Part shown: piece by piece, positions 23,431-34,500 of the stretch
Layout: each line of letters begins with the position of its first letter
How positions within the stretch are numbered: position 1 is the first letter of the stretch
Source: Flammula alnicola
Taxonomy: Eukaryota > Basidiomycota > Agaricomycetes > Agaricales > Strophariaceae
Reading direction: 5' to 3'
DNA: 64,000 nt
Assembly: GCA_015499995.1 (NCBI GenBank)
Contig: JADNRV010000125.1
Location: 62,001 to 126,000, forward strand
Notes under the pieces: generated by a model
Told to the model about the DNA's origin: nothing
Database searches by the model: none
Seen by the model: only the letters and a program-made list of their open reading frames with translations
Translations under genes and position numbers: made by a program

Positions 23431-23554
23431 ATGGCTGACGCAAATCGGCATTCAGGATGCATTAGTAGTTGTTTCTCCTGTGACTGACAGGCTTAATGGA
23501 ATAGAGCCGCAAAAACCTGTATGGCTGACGAAAATCAGGATTCAGGATGCATTG
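23431..23554 (+). repeat. Two direct copies of a 34-bp motif
   Basis: ATGGCTGACG(C/A)AAATC begins copies at about 23431 and 23521, 90 bp apart, each running to GGATGCATT. They sit immediately upstream of the 0.9-kb repeat copy A. Confidence 0.7.
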
Positions 23555-23578
23555 CGATTAGGATTGTGGTGGGTGTGG

Positions 23579-24465
23579 ATGACTGCTTATATTTTATATA
23601 CCAGACGACCGGAGCCCTGGTAACAGATAACGACGCAGGATTTTGCCCGGGGAGTGCAGTACTAGTGACCACTACGAGCAAGGGTCGGCGTAATGCACAT
23701 GCTCCCCTTCCAACGCGGCCGCAAAACATCGTCCGCGGAATTCCCGATGGTCCGACCGACAAGGCTTCCCTCAAGCAGCGCCGTGCAGCCTGCGCTCTGA
23801 GCGAGTTGCTCAGAAGGTATTGCTTTTTTTGCCTTTCCCAGATATTCTCCATCCTGTTCCTACCGACATTCGCACATTTCTTCATTGGAACAATCTTATA
23901 TATAAAGTATAATACATCGATTTGTATTTTTATTAGCTTGGTATTATTCCTCGACCGTTTCTGAGACTGCAGGAAAGTACCGTAATAGAATTTGAGCCTT
24001 ACAGAACGCAGCGTTTTCACAGTTTTGTTTTACATGACTCAATTTACGACTATCTCCTCAATGCATAATACAGACCAATTCCCGGGTGCGTCTTCTATGT
24101 ATCCATGTTCTACAGTTGGGCTCGATACCATGTAACGAATACTGAGAGTTAGAGACATATTATTGTCTGTGTCCAGCGCTTCACAAACGCCGCCCACTTA
24201 CTTGGAGAATAAAATCAGATAAGATACTTACACGAAGAGTGTCCATCAAATACGCACATATACACGGCCAATGCAGATATTGGCAGAATTATCAATACGG
24301 GCGCTTAAATCCAGAGGGTGCAAAGTATCCGTATGTAAATGGACTCTGTTGTAAATATTTATAAGAGCGAGACATCTACTGGTTTCCCAGATTCAATATT
24401 CGTGAAAGGTGTGATACATGGGATTTAAGATGGCCATTATCGTGGATGTCAGTTCTCTCAATGAT
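23579..24465 (+). repeat. 0.9-kb direct repeat, copy A
   Basis: The segment from about GATGACTGCT to TCTCTCAATG matches 26841-27765 over nearly its full length with scattered substitutions and small indels. Shared landmarks include CCAGACGACCGGAGCCCTGG, a GC-rich block with GCGGCCGC, and CCAGAGGGTGCAAAGTATCC near the end. No coding function seen. Copy B lies in the same orientation on the other side of the kinase gene. Confidence 0.85.
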
Positions 24466-24613
24466 CGATGGACGAATGACAATGCCGAGGTCGTGGGAAG
24501 TGGCTGTGCAGCCGCGCGAAGAGGAGGAAGAAATGGCTTCGAGATTCCTTTGAACATGATACATTTTCATAAATCTGTGTATAATACGCATTGACAGACT
24601 TCATTCTGAAGGC

Positions 24614-26220
24614 ATGCAGAATGAGAAAAACACACTGACGAATTTTTTTTGGATCAGCCAGCCCCACGAAAACCAATTTGGTCAGGGATTAAAATGGTAC
24701 AACACGCACCTCTGCGGCTTCCTCCGGATTATGTCATTGGGGAACGCGAGCGGGCGAAAAAATGTTTCATCCCGGCTCGCACCAACTTCCATGGCGCCAA
24801 CATCGCCCATCCTGACGCCTGACGATTTCCACTTTAGCTCCATAGAGACTACCGAGGATATGACACGTTACGTCCCCGGGGGTTATCACCCTATTGTTAT
24901 CGGCGACATCCTCAGCCCGTCTGCCGAAAACAGTGAGAGCACGTCACGCCAGTATAGAATCATGCACAAGCTAGGCTTTGGGTCATACGCGACGGTGTGG
25001 CTGGCCCAGAAGACAGATTCAAGCAAAGCATTCGTTGCGGTCAAGGTTACAACAGCTGATGGTGGGCTGACGAGGGAAGCCGCCATGCTCGAAGCCGCCT
25101 CTAAGATGCAAACCAACGACAGCCAGCCATCCCATGTCCTGACCCTGTTGGACCATTTCACTTTGCATGGCCCCAATGGCACCCATTCTGTCCTGGTGAC
25201 GGACGTTGTCGCCCCCACACTTTCACTTCTATCCCGTAAATGCCTCCCACTTTGGCGCAAAGCTGCCGCGCATGGCCTTACGCAAGCTGTAGCGGACTTA
25301 CATACTGCGGGAATAGTTCACGGAGGTGAGCTGTCTGCTCCCATTATCAACGATCCTGCTGACCCTCCTCTAGACCTGCACCTCGGGAACGTCGGGTTTG
25401 CCATCCCGCAGCTCGGCGACCAGGACCCGCACCGCGTTATGCTAGACCTCAGCCCACATGAGCTTACCATTGTTCTGCCTACCTCTGCTGCAAACCAAAC
25501 TCCCTCGTTACCCGCTTACGTCGTCGCGCCATGCGATCTTTCGACATACTATGACAGGATCGCCCTCTCAGACCTCCCTCAGACAAAGATATTTGACTTC
25601 GGCAGCGGTGAGCCACTCTTTGCTGACCCACACCGCTTTCTGACCATGCCTCCTGCAGCCCATGAAGCTGGCACACTGCCCTTGAGCTTCCAATGCGCGG
25701 TGGAAGCCTGTGCTCCAGAGCTGGTTTTCGCGATAGTTGTCGAGAAGACCGCTAACCCACCCGTTGAGCCTCCAGCCGACGTCTGGGCCCTCGGTGCCGC
25801 TGTGCGTCCTATCCCGCTTTCCCCTCCCGCACTGACGCTGATCCATGAGTTCAGATCTACGAGGTCGTCGCTGGATCTTCACTCTTCTATCGCGTTGGCT
25901 TGACCGGACTTCCCCGTCGAATGGCTGCCATGGCCTGCTCCCTACCGGCAGGATGGCAGAATTGGTATGCTGGCCTATCCGATGCACCAGAAGTCTCACC
26001 CAGCGCTGCAGATGCGTGGTGGGCATCACGTCGGGAAAGGCTCCGCCCGAATTGTGCAGACGAGGCAGATACGGACGCCTTGATTACGCTCTTGAGGAAG
26101 GTGTTGGTCCTCGACCCCGCTTTGCGGCCAATGGCAGCAGAGGTCGTACAAGATCCATGGTTTCTAAATGCTGCCCCTATGTTGAAGCACATGAATGTTG
26201 CACAATATCAGAGCCTCTAA
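24614..26220 (+). CDS. SRPK-like serine/threonine protein kinase
   Basis: Four exons: 24614-25325, 25374-25607, 25659-25801 and 25855-26220; introns 48, 51 and 53 nt. Two introns are multiples of three without stops, so the frame looks continuous unless spliced. The product has up to 484 residues (445 if the ATG at 24731 is used). VPGGYHPIVIGDIL is the SRPK-type lead-in. Then KLGFGSYATVWLA (glycine loop), VAVKV (lysine), IVHG|DLHLGN (catalytic aspartate present after splicing), KIFDFGS|A (DFG), EACAPELVF (APE) and PADVWALGAA|IYEVVAG. All key residues are there, so it is probably active. SRPK kinases phosphorylate SR splicing factors; this diverged fungal lineage has unknown substrates. The gene is bracketed by two 0.9-kb direct repeats. 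Confidence 0.8.
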
Positions 26221-26840
26221 CATAGAACGGGTACGTTTTCTTCTTTCTTTATTCCCTTCTCTTTGATTCTCTTTATTTTCTCCCTTTCCTCGTTTTCGGT
26301 CCATCTGCGACTTCTGATTTCGGTGCTGCGTTTTTGAGTTCGCGTACCTACATATCTGGGTTCGGATCGTTGATATCGGCATATTAATTCCTTCTCCGTG
26401 GATGGAGTGCGCATTGTCTTCCACTCTCCCTGCTCCTTTCTGCATTCTGCGTTCTGCGATTCCACTTGTCATTTTTCATTTTCCATTCTCTTACGCCTAA
26501 CGACTGCTAACTCTCGAACTTTCTCTGCGCAGATGGATACTCAAACACCCTATTCGTTCTCGCCCTCTTCTCGTCGCGCATCAGTCGCCTTTATGAGTCG
26601 GAGATTTGAAATATCAGCAGCACCTACTTACGAATCGCCGGACATCCCAAACTGCATCACCCACCCAAAATGTGTTCATGCTTTTTCAGTCGTGTTCATC
26701 GCGCGGGACCTCTTGTCATTGACTTTGTTGGGTCGCTTCCGTTCAGCCTAGAGTTCTGTAAGTATTCTGTGCCGGACAAGATCCTCATGACTTCTTCTGC
26801 ACATACTCCGAGGTATGCTTTCTCTCCATGAGTGGCTCTG

Positions 26841-27765
26841 ATGACTGCTCATATTTTATACTTATACCAGACGACCGGAGCCCTGGAAGAGGATAACGAC
26901 GCAGGCTTTTGCCCGGGGAGTGCAGTACCGGTGTCCATTGGTCGGCGTAACGCACATGCTCCCCTTCCAACGCGGCCGCAAAACATTGTCCACGGAATTC
27001 CGGATGGTCCGACCGACAAGGCTTACCTCAAGAAGCGCCGTGCCGTCCCCGAGCCTGTGCTCTGAGCGAATTGCTTGGAAGGGGGTGCTTTTTTTGCCTT
27101 TCCCAGATTTTCTTCATCCTGTTTCTACCGACATTTGCACATTTCTTCATTTGGAACAATCTTATACATAAAGTACAATTACAATACATCTATTTTTATT
27201 TTTATTAGATAATGGATTCTTGGTATTCCTCGACCGTTTCTGAGACTGCGGGAAAGTACCGTAACAGAATTTGAGCCTTAGAGAACGCAGCGTTTTCAGT
27301 TTTGTTTTACATGAGTCAATATACGACTATCTCCTCAACGTTTCAACGCTTAATACAGGCAAACTCCCAGGTGCGGCTTCTATGTATCCATGTTCTACAG
27401 TTGGGCTCAATACCATGGGACGAATACTGAGAGTTAGAGATATTATTGTCCGTTTCCAGCGCTTCACAAGCACCCCTTACCTGCAGAAGAAAACTAGTTT
27501 CTCAGAGGAGATACTTACGTGAAGAGTGCACGTGTCTATCAAATATACACAACCGATGCAGATATTCCCAGAGTTATCAATACGGGCGCTTAAATCCAGA
27601 GGGTGCAAAGTATCCGTATGTAAATGGACTCTGTTGTACAGATTTATGCGAGCGAGACATCTACTAGTTTCCCAAATTGAATATTCGTGAAAGGTGTGAT
27701 ACATGGGATTTAAGATGGCCATTGACAGTGAGCTGTCGTGGATGTCAATGTGGGTCTCTCAATGC
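26841..27765 (+). repeat. 0.9-kb direct repeat, copy B
   Basis: Counterpart of 23579-24465, same orientation, with a few extra bases (for example an insertion near its end around 27724-27735). The 26221-26840 interval between the kinase stop and this copy holds no confident gene. Confidence 0.85.
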
Positions 27766-27769
27766 TCAC

Positions 27770-28250
27770 CGAATGGCCAAGCCTAACGGGAACGGCAAAG
27801 TCACGCTGACTACCCAAGAATTGCATCCGCTCGTCACCTTAAGGGCATACAGGAACTCGGACATGTCTTCGGCCGTGGAACCTCTTATAAGAGGGAAACA
27901 GGGAGACATCTCCCTACTCACCACCATCATTTCGACTCTCACTACTACGATGCACACTACCCTCAGTTCACTCGCTATCTATCTGAGTGTCGGGTCTCCG
28001 GCGGGTGCCATTCCGTATTGCACTCCCGGCCTATGGCAGTATTTCCACTTCTTCCAGGCATTGCTCGCCGTTGATATTTCGAATCTATGGTGCTGTCAAT
28101 TTCCACTTCTTCCAGGCATTGCTCGCCGTTGATAATATATTGCTACGGAAACTTGTGATAGCTCTCGGCGTCGGAATGGGACAATTTGAACCTACTGGAG
28201 AGCCCAAGGCTGCCGGCCGATAGCACCAGTGTTCCAGTCGAGAGTAAGTG
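27770..28250 (+). other. Possible short coding remnant with an internal tandem duplication
   Basis: From ATG at 27773 a frame runs about 120 codons (MAKPNGNGKVTLTTQELHPL...). A 34-bp segment at 28042-28075 is exactly repeated at 28100-28133 (58-bp period), which shifts the frame. The protein is not recognised. It may be a decayed gene. Confidence 0.35.
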
Positions 28251-28444
28251 ACCGTCCTGATACCCTTGTTATGTATATCTTTCTGCGAAGTCGTCACTGA
28301 CGCTATCCCCTGATGGAATTTATGACTCGCCTGCGTTCTGGTGGTCATTACTTCGAAGATGCGAGAATGGTGTCCCTGTAAACGTGGATATCCTTATCTA
28401 ACGCGCCTTTTCTGTTTGTAGTGGTGGTGGTACGGTAGTACTGT

Positions 28445-28492
28445 GCTGTGGTGCGCCGATACCAACTGCACCTGTCCTCGGCGCACCACAGC
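28445..28492. repeat. Perfect 15-bp inverted repeat with 18-nt loop
   Basis: Arms GCTGTGGTGCGCCGA (28445-28459) and TCGGCGCACCACAGC (28478-28492) pair perfectly. The hairpin is GC-rich and lies in a non-coding interval (27.8-29.0 kb). No flanking duplication was found. Confidence 0.85.
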
Positions 28493-29094
28493 GTGGAGCA
28501 GCCGTAGCAGCGAATTTTGATTTCTTCGCTGACCCACGGATCGCCGCTCAAGAGGCCGAGGCTGCTCGACTTGCGTAGAGAGCGCGCTAGGTAAGTCCAG
28601 CGAGGTAGGACTAGGGCGGGTGCTGCTGCTGCTGCCCCAGCTCCTCCTGAAGCGCTGCCGGTGCAAGCAATGAGCGCGGGTCAGCGCAGACGAGCACCGC
28701 GTTAAACGCGGAAGCTTGGACCATGTTGTCTACAGCTAGTGCCCTTTCGTTTTTTTCCTCCTCTGATGCCCACCTTTACAGTCCCTATGTTGTTCCGTTT
28801 TCGCTGCATTTTTGTTATGGCCTCTGGCCTCCGTTTTCTTTTTTCTACTTCCTGTCCTATGCATTCAGTGGACATGATCGATGTCACTGATCAAGTTGTT
28901 GGCATGCAAACTCATGACCAAGAAGCAGCGCCTGTGCGGACCGTTGATATCACACTTGAATTTTGACCTTGACTTGAGGTAAAACAGAATACCAAAATGC
29001 GAACAAGCAGACTGGAAAAAATACACTGGATAATTCGGAACTTTGCTCTGCTGAGGGATTTGTTTCTGATCCGACACGATCTCGCCATTTCCCT

Positions 29095-29725
29095 TCAAGC
29101 TTCGTCTTCCTCGCTCTCTTCTTCCTCGCTCTCTTCATCCTCCTCCTCCTCCTCCTCTTCTTCCCCATTAACCCGTGCCAGGTATCTCTCAACGCCATCC
29201 TTGACTAGCTCCTCGAACGTAACTACGTTCAAAAGATTTTCAGGCTCCCACGTCTCTAGCATATGGTTCTCAAAGTCGATGAAATATGCCCATTCCCAAT
29301 CATCATCTTCTTCGAGGACTGTCAATAAAGTCAGCGGCAAGGAATAAGAAGCAAATTGTTGTTGAAAACTTACCTGCTTCTTCCATATGCTTGAGCTCTC
29401 CTCTCTGAATAGCAGGGAGCGCAGCGGCCCCTTGCGTCTTACGCAAAAGACAGTACCACTCGTCTAGGCTGCCATTGCTAACTTTCGTGTCAGCGAAGCC
29501 CAACTTTTGGTAGCGCTCTTGCAGTTCAAAGCTGGGTTTCGATTCGGGATCCACCCAAGTAATTTCGGCGACGAGACGAGCCATTGTGGCATAATCTTCA
29601 GGTGTGAGACTTAAGATAAACTCGACGACGTTTTTGCCAAGACCATGAGGATATGAATCCCAGTGGTTGTAGGCGGCGTGACGCTGGCCAAGGATGATGA
29701 AACCCAAGAGACCGCAAGTACCCAT
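29095..29725 (-). CDS. Conserved basidiomycete protein of unknown function, acidic tail
   Basis: Two minus-strand exons, 29374-29725 and 29095-29318, joined by a 55-nt intron (GTAAGT...GACAG, phase 1); product 191 residues. It starts MGTCGLLGFIILGQRHAAYN and contains HWDSYPHGLG, EFILSLTPEDYATMARLV, EWYCLLRKTQGAAALPAI and EWAYFIDFENHMLETWE. These blocks belong to a small family that I recall as widespread in Agaricomycetes and always unnamed. The tail is about 20 acidic residues encoded by a GAG/GAA microsatellite (29100-29165), likely variable between strains. No signal peptide or membrane segment. Probably intracellular; function unknown. Confidence 0.75.
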
Positions 29726-31543
29726 TTTGATGGAGTTTGGTTTGCAAGCTAATGAAAGACAGGGAAAGACCTACAGTAAATTTCAAGAATGTCAATTGGA
29801 GTTTTGGGATGAAACAAAAACGAGATTGAAAAGGACGTGCGGGGTCTGGACGATACGAAGGGAACAGGAGACTCGAGGCCGGCTTTCATAGCAGAGATCG
29901 CGAGATATGAAACGGTAGAGGTCTCAATCTTGGGGAAAAGATAAGAGAAAACAACGCGAAATCATATATGATTCTCATTGCATGCATCGGACAAACAGAA
30001 TGGATCAACGACTCTTACCTTGAACTGAAGTAGTAGACAAGTAGTAGAAGGAATCTGAAGGATTTACGACAGCAAAAAAAAAAACCAGTCGCGACGCGAT
30101 CTATGACAACTGATATTCCCATGGCTTAGGAGTCATATTACATGGGCATTAGCTTCTTTATTCGGCTCCACTTCCACCACTTAAAGTTCGGTCATGACTC
30201 GAGTCTTACTTAACAGCGCTCGGTTTCACACCCTTTAGCGACTCCTTCGCGTCGGCGGTCCCCATCCTTCCAAAGACGCGCTGAGTCAAGGACCGAGCTC
30301 AAGCTGGGGCATAGACCTAAGTGAGGACGTTCATTTATTATCTGAGCTCACGCTCGAGCTCAGTTGTGCCCGCCCAACGGCGCCTTTCAGTAGCGTGCAG
30401 TCCTGATCGACGAGCGCTATCAGCCGGAATCCATAGGACAAGGAATATTTGGATGCACCGCGGTCCAGGCTGCTATTAAGCAGGCGGACATGGGTGTTGG
30501 ATCCTGGAGGCCAACGGACGTACCTCTTCCGATGCCTGTGCCTCTCCCGCCCTCAGCTCATGCAGGTCGGCTTTTCTTGCCGGCCTCCTTCTAAGCTCTG
30601 TTTTGTCTGCTTCTGGGGCGTCTAGACTGGGTTTTACGTCTTCTATTCCGTGCTTTAAAGCTTACTTTTATTTTCTTTCAGGTCTGTTTTAAGAGACTAA
30701 GAAAGGCGGGGAGATAATTTGCGAATATAGTGCTGGTTGTGCGACGCCCTTCTATTGCTCAGATACCAACCCGGCTTATGTGAGTATTCAAACTTGGACA
30801 AAACGAGTGAGTTGACGACTACTCACTTTGTGGCATTCAAGGATGACCGTAGTAGCCTCGTTGCGTTCGGTTGTATCCCATATATTTCATAGAGAAGATG
30901 GTAGCGGACCACAATTCTGCCAATGTTGTCGGAGATTATGGCGTTAGAACGCCCCGAATTTTTGATATCAACGCAATATATCAACGACAAGTTTGGTTCG
31001 TAAAATGAACAAATGAATTGCGTTGTTTCATGGAGCGGCCACCAAAGACATTAGTAATGGCATTAGAATATGCGCACAGGTGACGACCGGGAAGTTACGG
31101 GTTAGGAAGAACTCACGACGTTCAGTCCATCACATGAAGTTTGACAGATGCCATCTAAGAATTGCGAGAGGTGAAATTTTGAAATGTGAAAACCGAAACC
31201 TACGATCGTTTCCTTTGACATGGCGCCAGTGAAATTGGATGACGAGACATGGCTTTGGTATTGTCTTATTTCATACTGAGGACGAGAGGTGTTGCAGACA
31301 GGATCGAGACAAGGGGGATGAGAACAAGAGAATGATCTCGTAGTGACGATGACGAGAAAAGAACAAAAGATAGCCGCTGACTGAGCCGGTCATGTGCATG
31401 AGTTTGCGCGTGTTTACCAATGCCATCTATTTTCACAAACCTAGGGAGGTTTGTGCTGCGAACAGATTAAATTCCTGAATCTCCCCCCGTCGTCCTCGAT
31501 GAACTCGCGTTGAGAATTTAGCGCCCAGCAAGCACAAGTCTGC
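29726..31543. other. 1.8 kb without genes
   Basis: No convincing frame on either strand. It holds an A11 run at about 30067 and short pyrimidine tracts. The last 100 bp are likely the promoter of the SET3-like gene. I checked for tRNA boxes and found none. Confidence 0.45.
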
Positions 31544-34500
31544 ATGACTCTGAACGTAGACGCGCAAGAGGCGGCGCTGGGGCTGCTTTCAATGGGCCAT
31601 GGCCACTATCACTCTGACCACTTTCCCCCTCGCCCAACTCCAACCGCTGCGACCTCATCTGCCACCTTGAATTCAATTCTTACAACCACTGCTTCCCCTA
31701 TGATTACCTCCTCGACAATACCGGCGAAAAGGAAGCAAAACGCCATCGACGCCAGTCCCGACTTATCGGCTTATCGACTCGAGTTCGAACAATGTCCCCC
31801 AACCGATACCAACAACCACAACACCCCAAATATCAACGACACAAGCGACCAGTCTACAGAGGCCGTCGACTGCATCTGCGGCTTCCCCATTGACGACGGA
31901 TTCTCCATAGCCTGCGACATCTGCTCGCGCTGGTGTCACGGCGCTTGTTTCGGCATCGCGCAGGATGGTGTTCCAGACGACTTTGAGTGCTGGGTGTGCA
32001 AGCCCAGGCCTCCAGCTGACAAGGAGCGTGCTGTAAGGCTGCAGAAAGAGAGACTGGGCATTGGCGGCTCTGGTCTGCTCCCTGGGGGTTTATCTTTCCA
32101 GGCCCTCTGCGAAGATGGGAGGGAGGGAAAGCAGAGGAGGAAACAAAGTCCAGGGAACGACAGGAAACACCGTCGAGCGAGCGCTACGACCATCGACACT
32201 GGCGGAGCTGGAAAGCGGAAACGGCGCCCTTCCGTCGTCCAGCCTAACCACAACAATACTATCGCCACCAACACCCCCAACAACGCTGGCACCGGCCAGC
32301 TTCCGACCCCCAACGACGACGAGCACGTGGACATTGATGAGCCCTGGATGCAGTCGTACGTCCACATCACGCAGGATATCATCGCCGACGATGAGACTCG
32401 CACGAAACTGCGTCGGCATGCCCAACACTGGCGCGGCATCACCGCCGTCACTGATGTATCTTCTTCAACCCCTCCGCCGATAACCGTGAAAGAACTCCCC
32501 CCACATACGACGCACAACCCTTTCCTCACCTTCAACTCGAATCCCCAAGTCCTTCCTCCTACCTATGGCGTCCATACGACTGCCCCAATACCCTCTGACC
32601 GCTTCATCACGCCCTACACTTCCTCAATCGCTTCCTCGTCCTCATACCTCTCCAACCCCCTCAACGCCTATGCCCACCTCGGCATGCCCAAACCCTTCGT
32701 GCACCTCTTCGGCCCCCCTCTCGATCTCGCACTGGATTCCCGCATCGTCGGCAACCAAGGCCGGTTCGTCAGAAGCGGGTGCCGGCCCAATGCCGTCCTT
32801 CGACCTGTGCTATGCGACAAACCAGCGGCGGAGGAAGAGACGCTCGGTTTTGGGGTCTTCGCCCTGCGCGACCTCAAGGCCGGCGAGGAGATCGTGCTGG
32901 GCTGGGAGTGGGATGATGGGAACGCGGTACATAATCTACCGGCGTTACTACAAACCCCGCACATGTTCCCGTGAGTACCCTCTTCTTTTCTTGTGTGTCC
33001 TTTGCATTCGGTTTACCCACCTCATAGCTCTCATCACTCCTCGCCGTCAACGACACCGACCAGCCCGCAGGAGGTACAGCATATCCGCAACCAGATGTCG
33101 AATATCCTGCACGCCCTCTCGTCGACTTTCACCACATGCGCGTGCGGGGCCCGCGCGAAGGACTGTGCGCTGACGCAGATGGCGGCGTTCGTCGAGGGGC
33201 AGGAGCACCAGCTCAACGCGCAGCGCCAACGGCACGAACACGAGCACGAGCAGCAGCGGGATCACATCGACCTCGGGCCGCTCGTCGGGCGGAAGAGGGG
33301 GTTCAAGACCAGGGAGCGGATCCCGTTTAGTGGAGGTATTGGGGGGATGGAGATGTGCGTGGATCGGGCGGACGAGGAGGGTCGGAGGGTGAATGGGAAT
33401 GGGAATGGGCATGGGAGGCATTTTGGGAATGGGAAGAAGCTGGTCGTGCCCGTGCAGTCGCTGAAAACGACGCCGACGTTTGCGTTCGCGTTTCCGCCGT
33501 CGGAGCCGAATTCTGCGACGAAGAAGGGCAAGGAGAGGGCCGTAGATGGCGATGTCGAGATGCTCGGTGCGGAGACAGATTCGGAGGAGCAGAGGGGCAG
33601 GTCAACGCTACCCAGCAGTGCGTTGCTCTTTATCTCGTTTCGATACGCTTTCGTCCTCGATTCTCACGAATAACCCGAATACAGACCACCTGAAGAAGTC
33701 TCAGTCGCCATTGCGGAAGGTTGTTATACCTGGCTCGCCCCTGCCGAATTCGCGCATAGAGAGTACTTTGGATCCTCGACCGCCTGACCCTCCTAGCGCT
33801 GGGGCAGAGGATGTTGTAGGGCCTATTGAGAGCGAGGAGAGGATGCCGCCGAAGATGAGAAAGAAATGGATGCACCGTGAGGTGGAGGCGATGAAGGAGT
33901 CGAGTGGGAGTCCGGGTTCTGGGAGGAGCGAAAACGGCGTGGGCAGTCCAGGTGGAGATGGGCTCGAGCTTGGGTTTGACGGTGGTGGTGCAGGCACGAA
34001 GGTCGGGCTTGGGATTCGAGTCGAGTCGAACGGTGTTGTTACACCAGGTATTTTATTTTTATTATGTTCTTGAAATTAAGGAAGCTAATTCGCTGATTGT
34101 AGATGGACAAGTCCAGGACGAAGAACAAACTCTGATGCCTCCGCCGCCCATGCCAGCCTCTCTCGATCCTACAACAGTCTCCTCCGTGCATGCTTCGCCT
34201 CTATCACCATCTCCGCAACTGCCAACCCCATCTCCAACGCAATTCACCTCTGGAATGTCGCTATCTCCTGGCATCCAGATCGCCTCCATGTCGCCCCTGA
34301 CATCCTTCGCCAACCTCTCTCTTCTGAGTCCAGCGATCCTCTCCCAATCCCAACACCCGACTTATCCGTTCCCACGGTCGCCGAAGGAGCCATCTACAAT
34401 CTGGAGCCCACTGCGCCGCACCAGTAAACAGACCCTTCCACCTAAATCTTCGTTGTCACCGTCGTCATCAGCGACGCCACCAGCACAGACATCGCCACTT

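Noticed and set aside
23579..27765. LTR retrotransposon
   Set aside because: No reverse transcriptase, integrase or target duplication was seen; the direct repeats alone do not prove LTRs.
28997..29347. Plus-strand frame with a run of about 25 serines
   Set aside because: Antisense of the acidic tail of the 29.1-29.7 kb gene.
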